64,000 nucleotides of DNA from Oenanthe sinensis (GCA_028671895.1 CM053799.1:48299455-48363454), one strand, 5' to 3'. Positions 1 through 12,415 are shown, counted from the first letter of the stretch. A program made the numbers and translations. The notes: generated from the letters alone by a model not told the origin.

Positions 1-1
1 T

Positions 2-1771
2 GCTAATCCTGAAAGGGTGGTATTAGACATTGAAGATCCATCCGAAGAAAGTGAGGATGAATACTATACCCTTGAAGAGCTGGACAAATTAGAAGACAAG
101 TCATATGCTTGTATTGCTCGAGAATTTGCTCATATCAGCTTCAGGAAGCAAAGAAGTGGTAAAGGACGATTTGGTAGTTCTTTCAGCCGAAGAGGCAGGA
201 GAGGCAGTAGTGTAAGTGGTAGTGGAAGTTACAGCGGTCGGAGTAGCACATCTGGTAGTGGCTACAGACCTAACCTGGTAGACAAGAACAAGTTCAGATG
301 CTACAACTGCAATGAATTGGGGCACTTCGCAACAGAGTGCAAGAAGCCCAAGTACGTTCATCCCAAGGAATCCTATGCTGATTTGAAAAAGAAATATGAT
401 GCCTTGGTTAGCAAGCAACAGAAGGGAAGCCGGGCGTATGTTGTGACTGAAGGGAAGGGTTGGGACGAGTCTGATGAAGATGAAGATCAGGAGCTATGCA
501 ACTTCGCTTTAATGGCAAAATCTTCAGAATAATCAGAGGTACCAATTCTAACCGTAAATGAAATGTCTATTCCTGAGTACCAAAATGAATTAGCTGCCAT
601 GACTAAAGATATGTACAATCTCCAACTTAATCTAATTGCTGTTAATGAGGAAAATGCTAAACTCTCCCTTAAGAATAGACTTCTCGAGGCCATGGTAGAG
701 GAATTAGAATCAGGAGAAAGTAAGGAAAGGCAGTTAATGAATCAGGTAGATGTTTTAGAACACAAGCTTAAGATTAGGGAAGACCTTAACGAAGAACTTA
801 AAAATGAATTAGCTGAGCTTAAAGTAACATGTAAATCTTTTGAAGAAGCCGCTAATAAAGTTTTCGTAGAAAGGGACATGTACATGAAACTGGCAGGCAA
901 GAGTAAAAATGAAAAAGTAAACATAGGACTTGACTACACACAGAAAAAGAAAAATAGGGCTGCTGAATTGTTAGAGCCTGTGTTAGTCAAAGAAAATGTG
1001 CATGAGGTTTTAATGGATGTTAGAAAACCTATCTTTAAGCATTTTGAGCCTAGGACCATAGATCCTGTTGCTACTAAAATTGAACATGAGATTAAAATTG
1101 AAAGAGATTCAGAAGAAAAAGTGGTAGAACCTACAACTTCTAAGAGAGCTAGTAAGATTGCTTATGCTAAGAGAGGTGTAGGAACCAAGGAGGCTAAGAC
1201 GGTGTCATATAAACAATGGGTAGCAGGGTCAGACCAAATGAAAGCACCTGTAAAGGCAGTTAAAACTGAACCTGCATCTGTATCTACATCTACACGAGCT
1301 AGAAAGGCATGCTATATCTGTAATCAAACTGATCACTTGTCTTACTATTGCCCGTTCTATGTAGAGGAAGAAAAATCTGTTGGTTGTAATACCATGCCTG
1401 CAACTACTGCTTTGCCTAACATGCATGCAAATCATGCTAAATGCAATAATCCTAATTGTATGCCATGTGCTGTAAACATCATGCATGCTTATTTTAATTT
1501 AATGAATACTGCTAGTGCATCTGTTGAACATACATCTAGTAGTGGTAAGAAAAAGCATGCGGGGTCAAAGGCTAAGACTTCAAGTCCTCCTAAAGTTAGG
1601 AGTGACTAGTCTGCTCCCAAACTTGACAAATCAGTCAAGGTTGACAAGGGAAAAGACAAAGTCAAGATTGATGCCCCTGATGGCAACAAGGCAAAGCCTT
1701 CTGTATCTGAAAAGAAAAAGGAAATTATTGATGCCGGGCCCAAACATCATTGGGTTCCGAAGAACACCTAA
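2..1771 (+). pseudogene. gag of element 1 (C-terminal part, two premature stops)
   Basis: Capsid/nucleocapsid part of a copia Gag. One reading frame runs from the window edge to a TAA at 1769-1771, interrupted by TAA at 530-532 and TAG at 1607-1609. The first segment has a CCHC zinc knuckle, CYNCNELGHFATEC, matching the knuckle in element 2. The middle segment (563-1606) is charged and predicted coiled coil, then has a second CX2CX4HX4C knuckle (CYICNQTDHLSYYC) and a conserved NCMPC cluster also present as NCMLC in element 2. Element 2 keeps the same region open, so the two stops are lesions; both fit a C-to-T change. The N-terminal UBN2-type domain lies outside the window. Confidence 0.88.
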
Positions 1772-4700
1772 CCTTTATGGATTTGCAGGGCAGTGAACAG
1801 TTAAAGAGTAAAGTCATATGGGTGCTAGACAGTGGAGCATCGAGGCATATGACCGGCAATAAGTCCCTGCTAACAGATTTGGTGTTGAGAGCCGGCTCCG
1901 TGGTTACTTTTGGAGATAACAGCAAAGGTTACACCAGGGGATATGGCAAGATCGTTTGTGGAAATGTTATCATTGAGGACGTGTCTTTTGTGGAAGGATT
2001 GTGACATAATCTTCTCAGCGTTAGTCAGTTCACCGACAGGGGTTTTGACGTCAACTTTGGGAAGCATGATTGTTCGATTCGAAGCAAAAAGGATGGAAGC
2101 CTTGCTCTCAAAGGAGTAAGGAAGTCAAATTTGTTCATAGCTGACATGAATTCTGCTGATCAGTCTGAAGTCACGTGTTTCTACAGCAAGGCTTCTGCTG
2201 ATGAAAGTTGGCTATGGCATAAAAGATTATCTCACCTGAACTTTAAAGCAATGAATAATCTCGTAAGGAGAGAATTGGTGAGAGGGCTGCCGCAGATGGA
2301 GTTCACCCCAGATGGTCTCTGCGAAGCATGTGAGATGGGAAAATCAAAAAGAGCCTCGCATAAGGATAAACAAGTGAATAGCATTACCGAGCCTCTACAA
2401 CTCCTTCACATGGATTTGTTTGGACCTGTTAATGTTATGTCAATGTCAAGGAAAAGATATGCGCTGGTAATTGTCGATGACTTTTCCAAATACACATGGG
2501 TGAAGTTTGTGACATCGAAAGATGAAGTGCCACATGAGATCATTAGACATGTACTGGTAATTGAAAACGTAGCAAGTCTGACTGTGAAGACTATCCGATC
2601 CGACAATGGGACAGAATTCAAGAACTCAGTGTTAATGGATTTCTGCATATCTAAAGGGATCAGACGACAGTATTCAGCACCGAGAACACCACAGCAAAAT
2701 GGGGTGGTAGAAAGGAAGAACAGGACACTGGTTGAAGCAGCTAGGACAATGCTGTATGAGTCAAAACTTCCTTTATATTTTTGGGCTGAAGCAGTCAGCA
2801 CGGCCTGTTATACACAGAACAGAACCCTGATTATAAAGGACCATAATGAGACGCCGTATTACATGATGAATAAACGAAAACCATCTGTCAAGTACTTTCA
2901 TGTATTTGGTGCCAAATGCTTTGTGTTAAGAGACAATGCACAACTTGGAAAGTTTGATGCCAAAGCAGATGAAGGGGTTTTCATTGGATATTCTCTTGAA
3001 GTAGTAGCAGCGTACAGGGTGTTTGTGCTTAATGATCGCAAGGTGGTTGAAAGCCTTAATGTCACATTCGACGACTCAAAGCTCCCCTCTATACAAAAAG
3101 AAGATAGTGAGCCCAACTCCCTAAGATTTGAAAATGTGGATATTGATGAAATGGATACAGTTCCCGAGTCAGTAGTGCAGGGTAGTGATCCAACTATAAA
3201 TAATGAAATTAATCAAGAGTCTAGTGTTTCGCAAACTCAAAACACTAGGGCTGAGGGATCACCTTCCGTCAGACCTGGTACTAACTCAGGGGGAGTCAGT
3301 ATGCACTCAGGGGGAGCAGCTCACTCAGGGGGAGCCAGTACTAGCTCAAGGGAAGCTAGTGAAAGTGCTTCTAGACTAAGTCACCTTCACTTACAAGATC
3401 AAGCTGAATCATCAAGAACATTTGCTAGGGATCGCACTTGGAACAAGGACCATCCGTTCGAGCTAATTATTGGTGATCCAGAAGCCGGAGTGACTACTAG
3501 AGGAAAAGCTAGAGCTGAAATTGCCACTGAGAATGAATGTCTATATTCAGTGATCCTTTCCCAGATGGAACCTAAAGTGGTGGAAGAAGCTCTAGATGAC
3601 GCTGATTGGGTGATTGCTATGCAAGAGGAACTCAATCAGTTTGAAAGGCAGAAGGTGTGGAAGCTGGTACCCAGACCAAAGAATAGATCTGTTGTTGGGA
3701 CAAAATGGGTATTCAGGAACAAGCTGGATGAAGACGGACGTGTAACACGAAATAAAGCTCGCCTGGTTGCTAAGGGTTATACTCAAAGAGAAGGAATTGA
3801 TTATGATGAAACCTATGCACCAGTAGCAAGGCTAGAGGCAGTAAGGATGTTCTTGGCATTCGCAGCACATCATGGTTTTAAAGTCTATCAAATGGATGTC
3901 AAGAGTGCATTCTTAAACGGTGAACTGGATGAAGAGGTGTATGTCGAGCAACCTCCCGGGTTTATCGATATCAAATATTGTGATTATGTTTATCGACTCT
4001 TCAAATCAGTATATGGCCTTAAGCAGTCTCCGCGGAAGTGGTATGAAACTCTGTCAGACTTCTTACTAGAAAGTGGTTTTACAAGAGGAGTAATCGACAA
4101 GACGCTTTTCTACAAGAAATGCAAAGATGATCTAATAATGGTGCAAGTATATGTGGATGACATTATCTTTGGGTCTGCAAATGAGAAGATGTGTGCTAAA
4201 TTCGCTAAGTTAATGCAATCAAGGTATGAGATGAGCATGATGGGAGAGCTGACGTTCTTTCTGGGCATTCAAGTTAGTCAGAAGAAGGACGGGGTATTTA
4301 TCTGCCAGACCAAGTACATTCATGATCTATTGAAAAAATATGGTCTTCAAGATGTATCACAAGCTAAGACTCCTATGGCAACAGCCACGAAACTTGACGA
4401 GGACAAAGCGGGTAAACCTATAGACATCTCAAGCTATCGAGGTATGATCGGCTCACTTTTGTATTTAACTGCTAGCAGACCTGATATTATGTTCTCTACG
4501 TGCCTATGTGCAAGGTTCCAAGCGGATCCTAGAGAGTCACATCTCATAGCCGTAAAGCGTATTTTTAGATATCTCAAGGGAACATCAAATCTTGGGATTT
4601 GGTATCCAAGAGATACAGGGTTTAATCTTGTTGGCTATTCGGATTCAGATTACGCAGGTTGTAGAATAGATAGGAAGAGCACTTCAGGAAGCTGTCAGTT

Positions 4701-5094
4701 CCTTGGAAGAAGGTTGGTGTCTTGGCAAAGCAAGAAACAACACACAGTATCTACCTCGACAGCTGAAGCAGAATATATTGCTGCTGGAAGCTGTGTGGCC
4801 CAGATACTGTGGATGAAGAACCAACTCAAGGACTACGGTGTGGAAGTATCTAAGATTCCTATCATGTGTGACAACACAAGTGCTATTGCAATGACCAACA
4901 ATCCTGTGGATCACTCAAGGACCAAGCACATTGACATCAGGTATCATTTTATTAGAGAGCATGTAGAAAATGGAACTGTAGAGTTGCATTTTGTGTCTAC
5001 TGAACGTCAAATAGCAGATATATTCACTAAACCACTAGACGAATCAACATTTTCTAGATTGGTTGGTGAATTAGGGATGCTTAACACCTGTTAG
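1750..5094 (+). pseudogene. pol of element 1: protease, integrase, RT, RNase H (one premature stop)
   Basis: Copia Pol in one frame, broken by TGA at 2002-2004 just after the protease. The protease active site is in WVLDSGASRHMTG (Asp about residue 27). Next come the pre-integrase HHCC finger (HKRLSHLNF...CEACEMGK), the integrase core (HMDLFGP, SDNGTEF, VVERKN), the RT with QMDVKSAFLNG and YVDD, and the RNase H with DSDYAGC and TSTAEAEY. It ends in ELGMLNTC at 5094. The gag frame ends at 1771 and the pol frame is shifted by -1 relative to it, opening before the gag stop, whereas in element 2 gag and pol share a frame. Everything after 2131 is open for 987 codons, so the decay is mild. Confidence 0.92.
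3284..3334 (+). repeat. Three copies of an internal polypurine motif within pol
   Basis: ACTCAGGGGGAG occurs at about 3284, 3305 and 3323, in the hydrophilic linker between integrase and RT (encoding repeated SGG). The core AGGGGGAG is the same as in the 3' polypurine tract at 10810-10823. Element 2 has one copy at the equivalent place (19378-19389). Confidence 0.7.
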
Positions 5095-6199
5095 TTTTGC
5101 TACCTATCTGTTATAATTCAGTTTGTGTACATATTATTGTTATTCATGAATATTCATAATTAATAATGTGTACTTAACTTCATAAATGTATGTGTTGCAT
5201 ATCATAAGGAGTTAGAAAGTTTCATGACATTAATCTTGTGCTGATCTGTATATCGTTATGGTTAGTGTCTAAATGAAGTAATGAGAAATTTTCTATGGCA
5301 AATCTCGATCTATCCACATCGAGATCGACATCGATATGTAGATCGAGATGCGGATCGAGATCGACATCAAGATCGACATCGAGATGTAGATCGAGATGCG
5401 GATCGAGATCGACATCCAGATCGACATCGAGATGTAGATCGAGATGCGGATCGAGATCGACATCTAGATCGACATCTAGATGAGGATCGAGATGCGGATC
5501 TCGAGATCGAGATGTGACGTGTCTTTTCAGTCACTTCTTTTTAGGCGTGCAGGTATATATTATAGCATTAAAAAGGCTGTTCATTATTTACATTAACTTT
5601 CTTTCTCTCCAAAAGCTTAAGCTCTTCATATACACTCGCGTATACATACATTACATCAAGTTTTCTTGTGATTTTCTTAAACAAAAATCACTAACTGTTA
5701 CTTAAAAGCATCAATAACTAAAACGAAACTCTGCTAAAATTTTGTTTAAAACTGTTGAACTTCTTGCGTTGTTTTTATCGTTATTACTGTTCTTGCAATT
5801 AGTTCTTTAGTTTTCTTCTTCATTCGAGTGAGTTTGGTTTTTGTTTCGTGCTTTCTTATTCTTAAGTACTTTTGTGTTCTTGAGCAAAATAGTTGTGAGT
5901 ACTACTGGTTAATCCTTAAAGTGCAACTTTACCGCCGTGTTTGTGGTTTTTCTGGAAAAATAATTTATTTTGTAACGGCTGTTCACTTTAATTTTCGAAA
6001 ACTCAACTGTCAATCATTAGTGGGGAGTTAAGTGGTCATTAGTGGGGAAGTTAATTTGTTTTAATGTGTGTCACTAATTACGTGGGGTAATTAGTGGGGT
6101 TCGTGTACGTTTTATTTTGTTTAAATTTAGAACTTGTTCTCTAAAAATTCCATTGCAAAACCATTTCAGAACATTTCTTTTCTCAAACACAAAATTAAA
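5095..6199 (+). promoter_or_regulatory. pol to third-ORF spacer with LTR-type repeats and a TATA-like box
   Basis: This 1.1-kb stretch has no credible gene. Its first part carries a GATCGAGAT minisatellite (5304-5514), the same word array found in this element's LTR (11377-11620). A TATA-like string TATATATTA follows at about 5554-5562, then a T-rich leader-like region up to the ATG at 6200. By inference it could be an internal promoter for the third ORF, derived from or co-evolving with the LTR. Sequence alone does not prove transcription. Confidence 0.5.
5304..5514. repeat. GATCGAGATGCGGATCGAGATCGACATC-type minisatellite in the spacer
   Basis: The words GATCGAGATGCG, GATCGAGATC and GACATC alternate in units of about 54 bp, at least three full units. 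The same GATCGAGAT word is tandemly repeated in the LTR of this element and occurs twice in the LTR of element 2. Apparent open frames here are products of the repeat, not genes. Confidence 0.9.
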
Positions 6200-9100
6200 A
6201 TGGCAAACCCAAATTTCACCATTCCCAAGACCAACTTTGTTAATCTCTCTGCTGATCGAGCAACTGGTAGATTTATTCACTATCAGTTCTGGATTGAATC
6301 CCTCAACAACACATCAATCTTAAGTCATGCCTTAACTGCCTCTCCCATCCTGAATGTCGAAGCCCTTCAAGCTGCTTACTCTACACTAGAGATTCAGGGT
6401 GGAAAAATCAATCCAACAGGCCTATCCTTTACTATTGGTGGTGTCAAATATGAAGTCAGTCTGCGGAAGTTCAATGAGTTACTCGGGCTTCCTACAGAAG
6501 ATTATGCTCCAGAACCCACTATGGAGGATATGTTGCAATTATTCACGGAGATAGGTTGTCGCCCTCCCACGGGTCCTATCAAGGTAACAAAGGTTAACAC
6601 CGGTATGCTACCAGCTGAGTGGGATTATGTAGTTCAGGCCATTCAGCGCTGCATGTTCCCAAAGGACAAAGACTACAGGCCAATGAACAACAGCTGCCGG
6701 GTAATACTATATGGAGTGGCAAACAACAGGAGAGTGAATGTGGGCAAACATCTGTTGATTCAGTTACATGAGAGGTGGGCATTGGAGAAAAATGCCTCAA
6801 GGAATCCAGAAGATGGTCAAGTCAAATGCTGGATGCCAAGATTTCTTCAGATGGTTCTGGATGACGTCCTTTCAGAGGAACACAGAAGAATATTTCAAGG
6901 CTCTGAAAGGATGGCATGTTTTGATATGACTCTAAAGAGTATCTCCACCATGGAAACCCAACAAAAGTCAAGACTTTTTGAGTTGCGCCTGACTCCGTAC
7001 TTCCAGGATCTGCAAGATGAGTATGCTAGGAGGCATGCTTCTCAGTTTACTGCAGTAGAAGCTGAGAGTAGCGGTAACGAAGCTGAAGGTGGAGATCCAG
7101 TGCCTAGAAATTTGGAACAAGCAAGAATGGATGTTGATATGGCCGAGGCAAATGTTGCAGAAGCTGGAGCTGACAAGGATGACGATCTTCTTAGTCAGGT
7201 ACCTATTCTTGCTAATCTTGATCAATCATCAATTCAACCTGTTTTTTACAGCCGTGGGCCTGAAAACCCCCAGGCTCTATCTCAGGCTGCAAGCCCTTCT
7301 GTTCATAAACGTTCAGCCAGCCCTAAAACTGGTGATAAAAGGAAGGCAAGCTTATCTGAGTCGAGTGAATCGAGTGGAGGGAGTGTAGGAGTTGAGAGAG
7401 TAGTCACTTCAGCAGCTCTGCCACCTTCAAAGAAGCAAAAGGTGGATTCAAACCCAGTGGCAACTGCACAACCTGTTACGGCTAGTTCACCTCCCACAGC
7501 CACCACACCTCACGCTGGTGGCTCTCCTCTCCAAATCATTTCAACACATTCGCACTCGCCTAGGCATGTTGGTGAGAGTCAAGAAGGGGGTCCAGCTCAA
7601 CAGCCAATAGGAGCTGGCCCTACCTTCCCTGAGTTGTCCGCTCAGGGCTCTTTGAGCAATTTCTCGGAAGGGGAATGGCAAACTGAGACTAGCACTTCTG
7701 ATACTAGTATCTCAGGCAGTTTTAATGAGGAAGAGTCTGTCGAATCCAGTACGGATGACGCTTCCTCATCTAAATCAGAAAATAAGTTGCTTGCAGAGCA
7801 ACGACATCTGGTGACTGGTGGGTCTACGCCTCCAGAACAGCCCAGCGAACCAGAAAAGGTTCTAAGTGAACAAAGGGATGACATGGTCATAACGTCATCT
7901 CCCGTCGTAGACACAGCGCTTAAAGGCTCAGTCTCACTGACCGATATCGCCGACCAACTCACCGCTAGTCCCCAGCGATTAGTGGATGAGGCTCTAGTAC
8001 TGTTAGGCTCTAAACACGAGGGAGAGACAGGGAGAGTAGATCCCTTCTTTTTAGGGATCTTGAGTGAAACAGAACCCGGCGAGAGTAAACAGTCTAACCC
8101 AAGCCAAACACCGTCCCCCAAATTGCAGGATTTAGTGAAGAAAGTGGAGGCTTTGGAGGCTGGAGTTGCTGGTGTTACTGCTGCTGTCTCTTCTCACTCT
8201 GGAAGGTTGGAGGTTGGAGCTCAGTTCATGGAGAACCTGATTGCCGTCCAAAATCAGATGATTGACAAGATAAATAATCTTGGATTGGCACAGGTGGAGG
8301 TTGGGAGGTCAGTAGATGATGTCACTTATGGCATGTCTCAGGTTTGGACGAAACTGAATGAACTACTTGATGCTGTCTTTGGACGTAACAAGGATGGACC
8401 TGGTCCTTCAACTGGTGGTGGTGGTGACGATAATAATGATGATGATGCTCCTGATGAGGATAACACACCTAAGGGGGAGAAGGAGGATCAGGGTCTGAAA
8501 AAGCTGACTAGTACGGGTCCGGTGATCGAGTGTACTAGTCCGGTGATCGAGTCCTCAAACAAATCTGGTGAAAAGGTGGAGGAGGCTCAACCGGCTCTTA
8601 AGGACAAAGGCAAGCAGAAGATGGTAGTTGAAGAAGAAGCTGAGAAAGAAACACCTCTTGTTGATGCATTTATGGGAGACTTTATTGAAGATTCTGATGA
8701 TGACGAGATGGATGTAGAAGCCTTAGTGGCAAGGAGGTCGAGATTCGAGCAACGGGCAAGAGAATGGGAACAAGAAAGAGGTCTAAATCCTGGCGGATCT
8801 GGCGCAGGAGTTGTAGGTGATGCAGGAGACCACTCGGTTGCTGACGAGCATGTTCCAGAAGAAGAAGTTGATGAAGCGGAGATGCAAGGAGAGATTTTCA
8901 GGGAAGCCAGAGAAAGAGTAAATGAAGAAGTTCTACAAGGGATAGTTGAAAAAGAACTAATGGCAAAGGAGAAGAGAGCGGCTCAGAAAACTCAGCATGA
9001 GTTTGAAATGAAAAAGATCAATGATCCTAAGGTCCAGGCTGACATAAGGAGGGAAGGTCCCGAGTGAGACAAGGCTAGAGAAGCCTTAGCTGGACCAAGA

Positions 9101-10360
9101 GCCTATGCTCATGACTCAGGAAGATTGAGTTTTCTTCTTCATAAGCTAGAAAATCTAAACCCTGGGCTGCTGAATTATCTAAATTGCATAAGACAGGGAT
9201 GCACCTCCGTACAAGTCATATTCAAGGAGAAGGCGTGGAATCTGATGATCACTTGGACACCCATAACAAAAATCGGGCCGTGTATGGTCGATGAAGCTTT
9301 CTTTCATGAAAGGGGTGCAAGTGAACTGGTAGAATTCGCTCACAAGGTAGACACCTCTGTCAAGACTGGAGTGCTGTTTAAGGAGAAATTGTTGAAGATG
9401 GCTGAAGACAGAGGGGTTGACATTATTCTAAATCCCTACCAGATCAGATATGTCCATGACAAGGTCTTGAGGATCGTAAATCTGCATGACTCGAAACTAA
9501 CTCCGAGCGGAAATGTGCTGAAGGCAGTTGCAAAGCTAGTTCTCTCTATGGGTTTTCTAACAAAGGAAAAGAAGCTGGTGGCTAAGGACTTGGAGAAGCT
9601 GATAAGAAGGCAAGATACTAGATACAAGTTGCCTGAAGCTACACTACCAGTGGTTAAGAAGGAACCTGAAGACTATGCATTCGAGCTGCAAGACGAGGCA
9701 ATAAGAGAGCATGTGCAAAGATACGGAGATCCAAGGATAGACATTCCAGAAGAAGGGGAAATAAGGAAGGAAGCTAGTGCAGTGGTTAGTGCAAATGTCA
9801 AGTTTGTCAAGAGCAAAGCTGAGAATGAGAATGATCTGCTGATCTATACAGATAAGTATCAAGTGGAAACCATCATTGAAATCAAGTACGACATCTTTGC
9901 AGAACACAGTCATGAAACACTGTGTAGTATAAGAGAATTGATTGAGGAGATGGATGATATTGACGAGTTTGATCAGGATTATCTGAGGGTCACATTTGAT
10001 AACTTCTGTAAGAGAAGACAACAGCTTGATATTCAGAGGCTACAGCAATGCACCACCGCTATTGTCATTGGATACCCTAAGCAGCTGGTTATAAGGAAGA
10101 AAGGGGAAAAGAGATACCCTGACAAAGTCACGAAGCTGAGGTTTGAAGACATTCCCACGAAGCTTACCACTCGCAGCATGGTTGAAAGGTGGTTGAGGTT
10201 GTTTCGAAATTACAAGATCAGAAATCATGTGGAAGCAGAAGGACTTAATCTTCTCAAGAAAAGAATGGATGAAGTCTGCAACCCTGAGTTCATGAAGAAA
10301 GAAAAAGCAGCCAAGAAGAAAGCTCGTGAGGAAGAGGAGCGCAAGAAATCAAAGTTTTAA
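6200..10360 (+). pseudogene. Third ORF (envelope-like position) of element 1, one in-frame stop
   Basis: A single frame of about 1,390 codons is interrupted only by TGA at 9065-9067; the frame continues unchanged to TAA at 10358-10360. I place the start at MANPNF (6200), because it aligns with the start of the homologous ORF in element 2 and both share TNFV shortly after; an upstream in-frame ATG at 6134 is less likely. The N-terminal third resembles domains often called plant retrotransposon 'envelope-like' or putative transposon protein: GLPTEDY, EWDYV, ANNRRVNVGKHLL. The centre is low-complexity Ser/Pro/Glu-rich. The C-terminal domain (VLFKEKLL...NPYQIRYVHDKV) is shared with element 2. I see no signal peptide or clear membrane span, so a true envelope role is not supported; function unknown. 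Confidence 0.85.
8469..8481 (+). repeat. Internal polypurine motif in the third ORF
   Basis: CTAAGGGGGAGAA lies in the coding sequence (PKGEK). An identical 13-base string lies at the homologous place in element 2 (24544-24556, TKGEK), although the surrounding protein is poorly conserved. Confidence 0.65.
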
Positions 10361-10809
10361 TGTATTATGCTTGTAATGTTTCTTTGCGTTGTAATTTGTT
10401 TTCTTGTTTTCCAGCATTGTAAAAATATTATCTGTTTTCTTGTGTAGTGTAAGGTAGAAGTTAGTTAGCTAAGTGTCTTGAAACTGGTTTATATTAGGCA
10501 TCAATTATTTCGCGAAGTTCGGCGGTGGTAATACTGCTAAAAGGACTTCAGAAGGATAATTGAAGATTGAGTGGACCGTGCTCTTAAAGTACTTAGAGAA
10601 AATCTCTAGAAGAGCATGAAGCCATTTAATCGAGCCAACAAGTGTCCAATTTTGGCACTTGAAGTATCAGTAATAGACATGAAGTTAATTAATCAAGCCA
10701 AGCATTATGTAAGTTGACATGATTCTTTATGAATGTTATTTTATCTTTTTCAGTCCCTGTTTAGTTGAGTTATCCTCATTGTGAATTTGGTTGTCATTGT
10801 TAGACAATC
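10361..10809. other. 3' untranslated region of element 1
   Basis: Non-coding stretch between the third ORF and the polypurine tract. Stops occur in all frames, and I see no repeats or RNA gene. It is similar in position and length to 25782-25995 in element 2, and both end with a GTTGAGTTATCCTC-type string before the tract. Confidence 0.6.
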
Positions 10810-10823
10810 AAATAGGGGGAGAT
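10810..10823 (+). promoter_or_regulatory. 3' polypurine tract of element 1
   Basis: AAATAGGGGGAGAT lies directly before the LTR TG. The same 14 bases precede the 3' LTR of element 2. In LTR retrotransposons this tract primes plus-strand DNA synthesis. Confidence 0.9.
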
Positions 10824-12082
10824 TGAAAGGCATAGGTGTACTAACTTGTAACACTTAATTATTTTGTAACTCAACTAAGTAAAAGATAAAACAACAGCAA
10901 AACAAGAGAAACTGAAGAAGCACATGGAATCAATCAACTGAAGAAATGGTAATGATACTTGGTAACTACAAGTAACTAATTTGGTTAATCAAGGATGCAT
11001 AAGTGAGAAGAAGTTCAATCTGAGTATTGCTCATGCCCTAACTTATCTAATGGAGAATCAAATTAATGTCAAGGAAGTATCAAGAAGGCCAAAGTGATTT
11101 CATGTAATGTATATCAACATCTGGATAATGTAAAGGTTAATCAACAAATGAGAACTGACATTCAGAAGCAAGAACCCCTACAAGACTAGTCACTTATGAA
11201 CCAGACCATTGCATCAAGTGTCAGGACATTGGAGGCAAGTTCATGTCAGTAATAGAAGATCTCATTTGAATTGAGTGAGGAAAAGAAATTGAAGAAGCTA
11301 AGGAAACTTGCTCATAAAGATTAACTCTCAATTAGTCACTAAAGAAGGTCAACATTGGATGTGTGCATATTTACTAAGGCAAATGTCGATCCACAGCAGA
11401 TCGAGATGCGGGTCGAGATTTACAAGTGAAGTAAAACACTGCTAAGGCAAATCTCGATCCAGGCGATAGATCGAGATCGAGATTCTCCCAGATCGAGATC
11501 GAGATCTTCACAGATCGAGATCGAGATCTTCATAGATCGAGATCGAGATTCTCCCAGATCGAGATCGAGATTTTCACAGATCGAGATCGAGATGGGTCCA
11601 GGCGAAGATCGAGATGCGGGTAGACATATAACATTTAATGTTCAAGGGACAAGTGGCTTATTGTGAACGGTTGATCCAGAGTTGTTGTTAAAGTACTTTT
11701 TGTTGTCGAAATCCTGATTGGGCCACGTACACAAAAAGGACAAGATCAAGACTACATGACATTATAAAAGCAGCACTTTGTTTTTATTTAGTAGTAACTT
11801 GTATCTCTGTATTTTTCAACGATAATTTTTAAGAGAGAGCATTTACTGTAAAACAAAAAGTGAGAGAGAGGATCAGTTGAATCTAGCTTTAATTGTTGTA
11901 TTTATTGTTCAACTGATCATGATGCTTTTATGAATGTTGTAGCAAATCCATCAATGAATATAATGATATATTCTTGAAATTCTGTGTCATCATTTATTAC
12001 TTGCACATTGTTTATTCTCTTATTTTTTTTTAAACAGTTGTATTCACCCCCCCCCCCCCTCTACAACACTTTGGACCTAACA
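10824..12082 (+). repeat. 3' LTR of element 1 (1259 bp)
   Basis: It starts with TG after the polypurine tract and ends with CTTTGGACCTAACA. It contains a GATCGAGAT array (about 11377-11620), a TATA-like TATAAA at 11763, and a C-rich stretch just before the end. Modules are shared with the LTR of element 2 (AAACTTGCTCATAA, GATCGAGATGCGG, ATGAACCAGAC), so the two are related subfamilies. The next five bases are TTAAG, the expected target duplication, but the left copy is outside the window. Confidence 0.9.
11377..11620. repeat. GATCGAGAT repeat array in the LTR U3 of element 1
   Basis: About six GATCGAGATCGAGAT units are separated by short variable words such as TCTCCCA and CTTCACA. They lie upstream of the TATA-like box, where U3 enhancers are expected. 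This is not a CRISPR: the spacers are repetitive and very short. Confidence 0.85.
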
Positions 12083-12415
12083 TTAAGAGATACTATGATT
12101 CTCAACATTGAAAGGGAGTATGCAGAAGATATTGATCCAGAGGAAGTAATCGACGAATTCTATTCTAAAAAAAGTCGACGAGTTCAACTTAAATAATGTG
12201 AGTACATTTGCTTTTTGAAGTTTAAAAACTATCATTATTATTATTCTGTGCATTTGTCGGTTGCAAGTAATAGTATGAATTCATCTTGAAAATTCAGTTT
12301 TATATTTTAAACTACTTTGTAAGTTCATTATTTTATACTTTAGTGTTGGGTTGCAAATTTTTTATCGTCTCTTTGACTTAGCCCAGGCGGATTCTAAATC
12401 CTGGTTCCGCCCCTG
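12083..12415 (+). mobile_element. hAT transposon 3' end (remnant)
   Basis: Directly after the element 1 LTR, sequence resumes in the last 35 or so codons of a hAT-type transposase, followed by about 220 bp of AT-rich 3' region and a terminus CTGGTTCCGCCCCTG (12401-12415). Reversed, this is CAGGGGCGGAACCAG, a common plant hAT terminal inverted repeat. The following eight bases GTTCTTTC would be the target duplication; the left copy is outside the window. Element 1 has inserted in the transposase frame. Confidence 0.65.
12090..12196 (+). pseudogene. hAT transposase C-terminal fragment
   Basis: Encodes MILNIEREYAEDIDPEEVID followed by EFYSKKSRRVQLK and a stop. The pattern 'IExxxA...(D/E)xVIDxF..K.R' is the usual C-terminal tail of plant hAT transposases after the dimerisation domain. 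The rest of the gene is cut off by element 1. The identification rests on this short tail and the adjacent hAT terminus. Confidence 0.55.

Larger units (their letters stand above)
1..12082 (+). mobile_element. Sirevirus-like Ty1/copia element 1, 3' part (5' LTR outside window)
   Basis: The order is gag, protease, integrase, reverse transcriptase, RNase H, a roughly 1-kb spacer, a very long third ORF, a polypurine tract and a 3' LTR. Copia order (integrase before RT) plus a long ORF after pol is typical of the Sirevirus (SIRE/Maximus) group. The LTR start TGAAAGGCAT follows the tract AAATAGGGGGAGAT, and the LTR ends in CCTAACA at 12082. The element starts before the window, so its 5' LTR, primer site and gag start are not visible. 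At least four in-frame stops show that it is inactive. The base after the LTR continues a hAT transposase fragment, so it probably inserted into a hAT element. Confidence 0.93.

Noticed and set aside
5281..5517. Open frame of DRDADRDRH-type repeats after pol
   Set aside because: It is translation of the GATCGAGAT minisatellite; several frames are open at once and none has a normal composition.
7642..8121. 159-codon minus-strand frame
   Set aside because: Shadow of the Ser-rich part of the third ORF of element 1.
6200..10360. True retroviral envelope protein
   Set aside because: No signal peptide, membrane span, cleavage site or cysteine pattern; only its position after pol suggests the name.
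11377..11620. Regularly spaced repeats that look CRISPR-like (also 14370-14830 and 42950-43320)
   Set aside because: They lie in plant LTR U3 regions, the words are short and imperfect, and the spacers are not unique. CRISPR does not occur in nuclear plant DNA.
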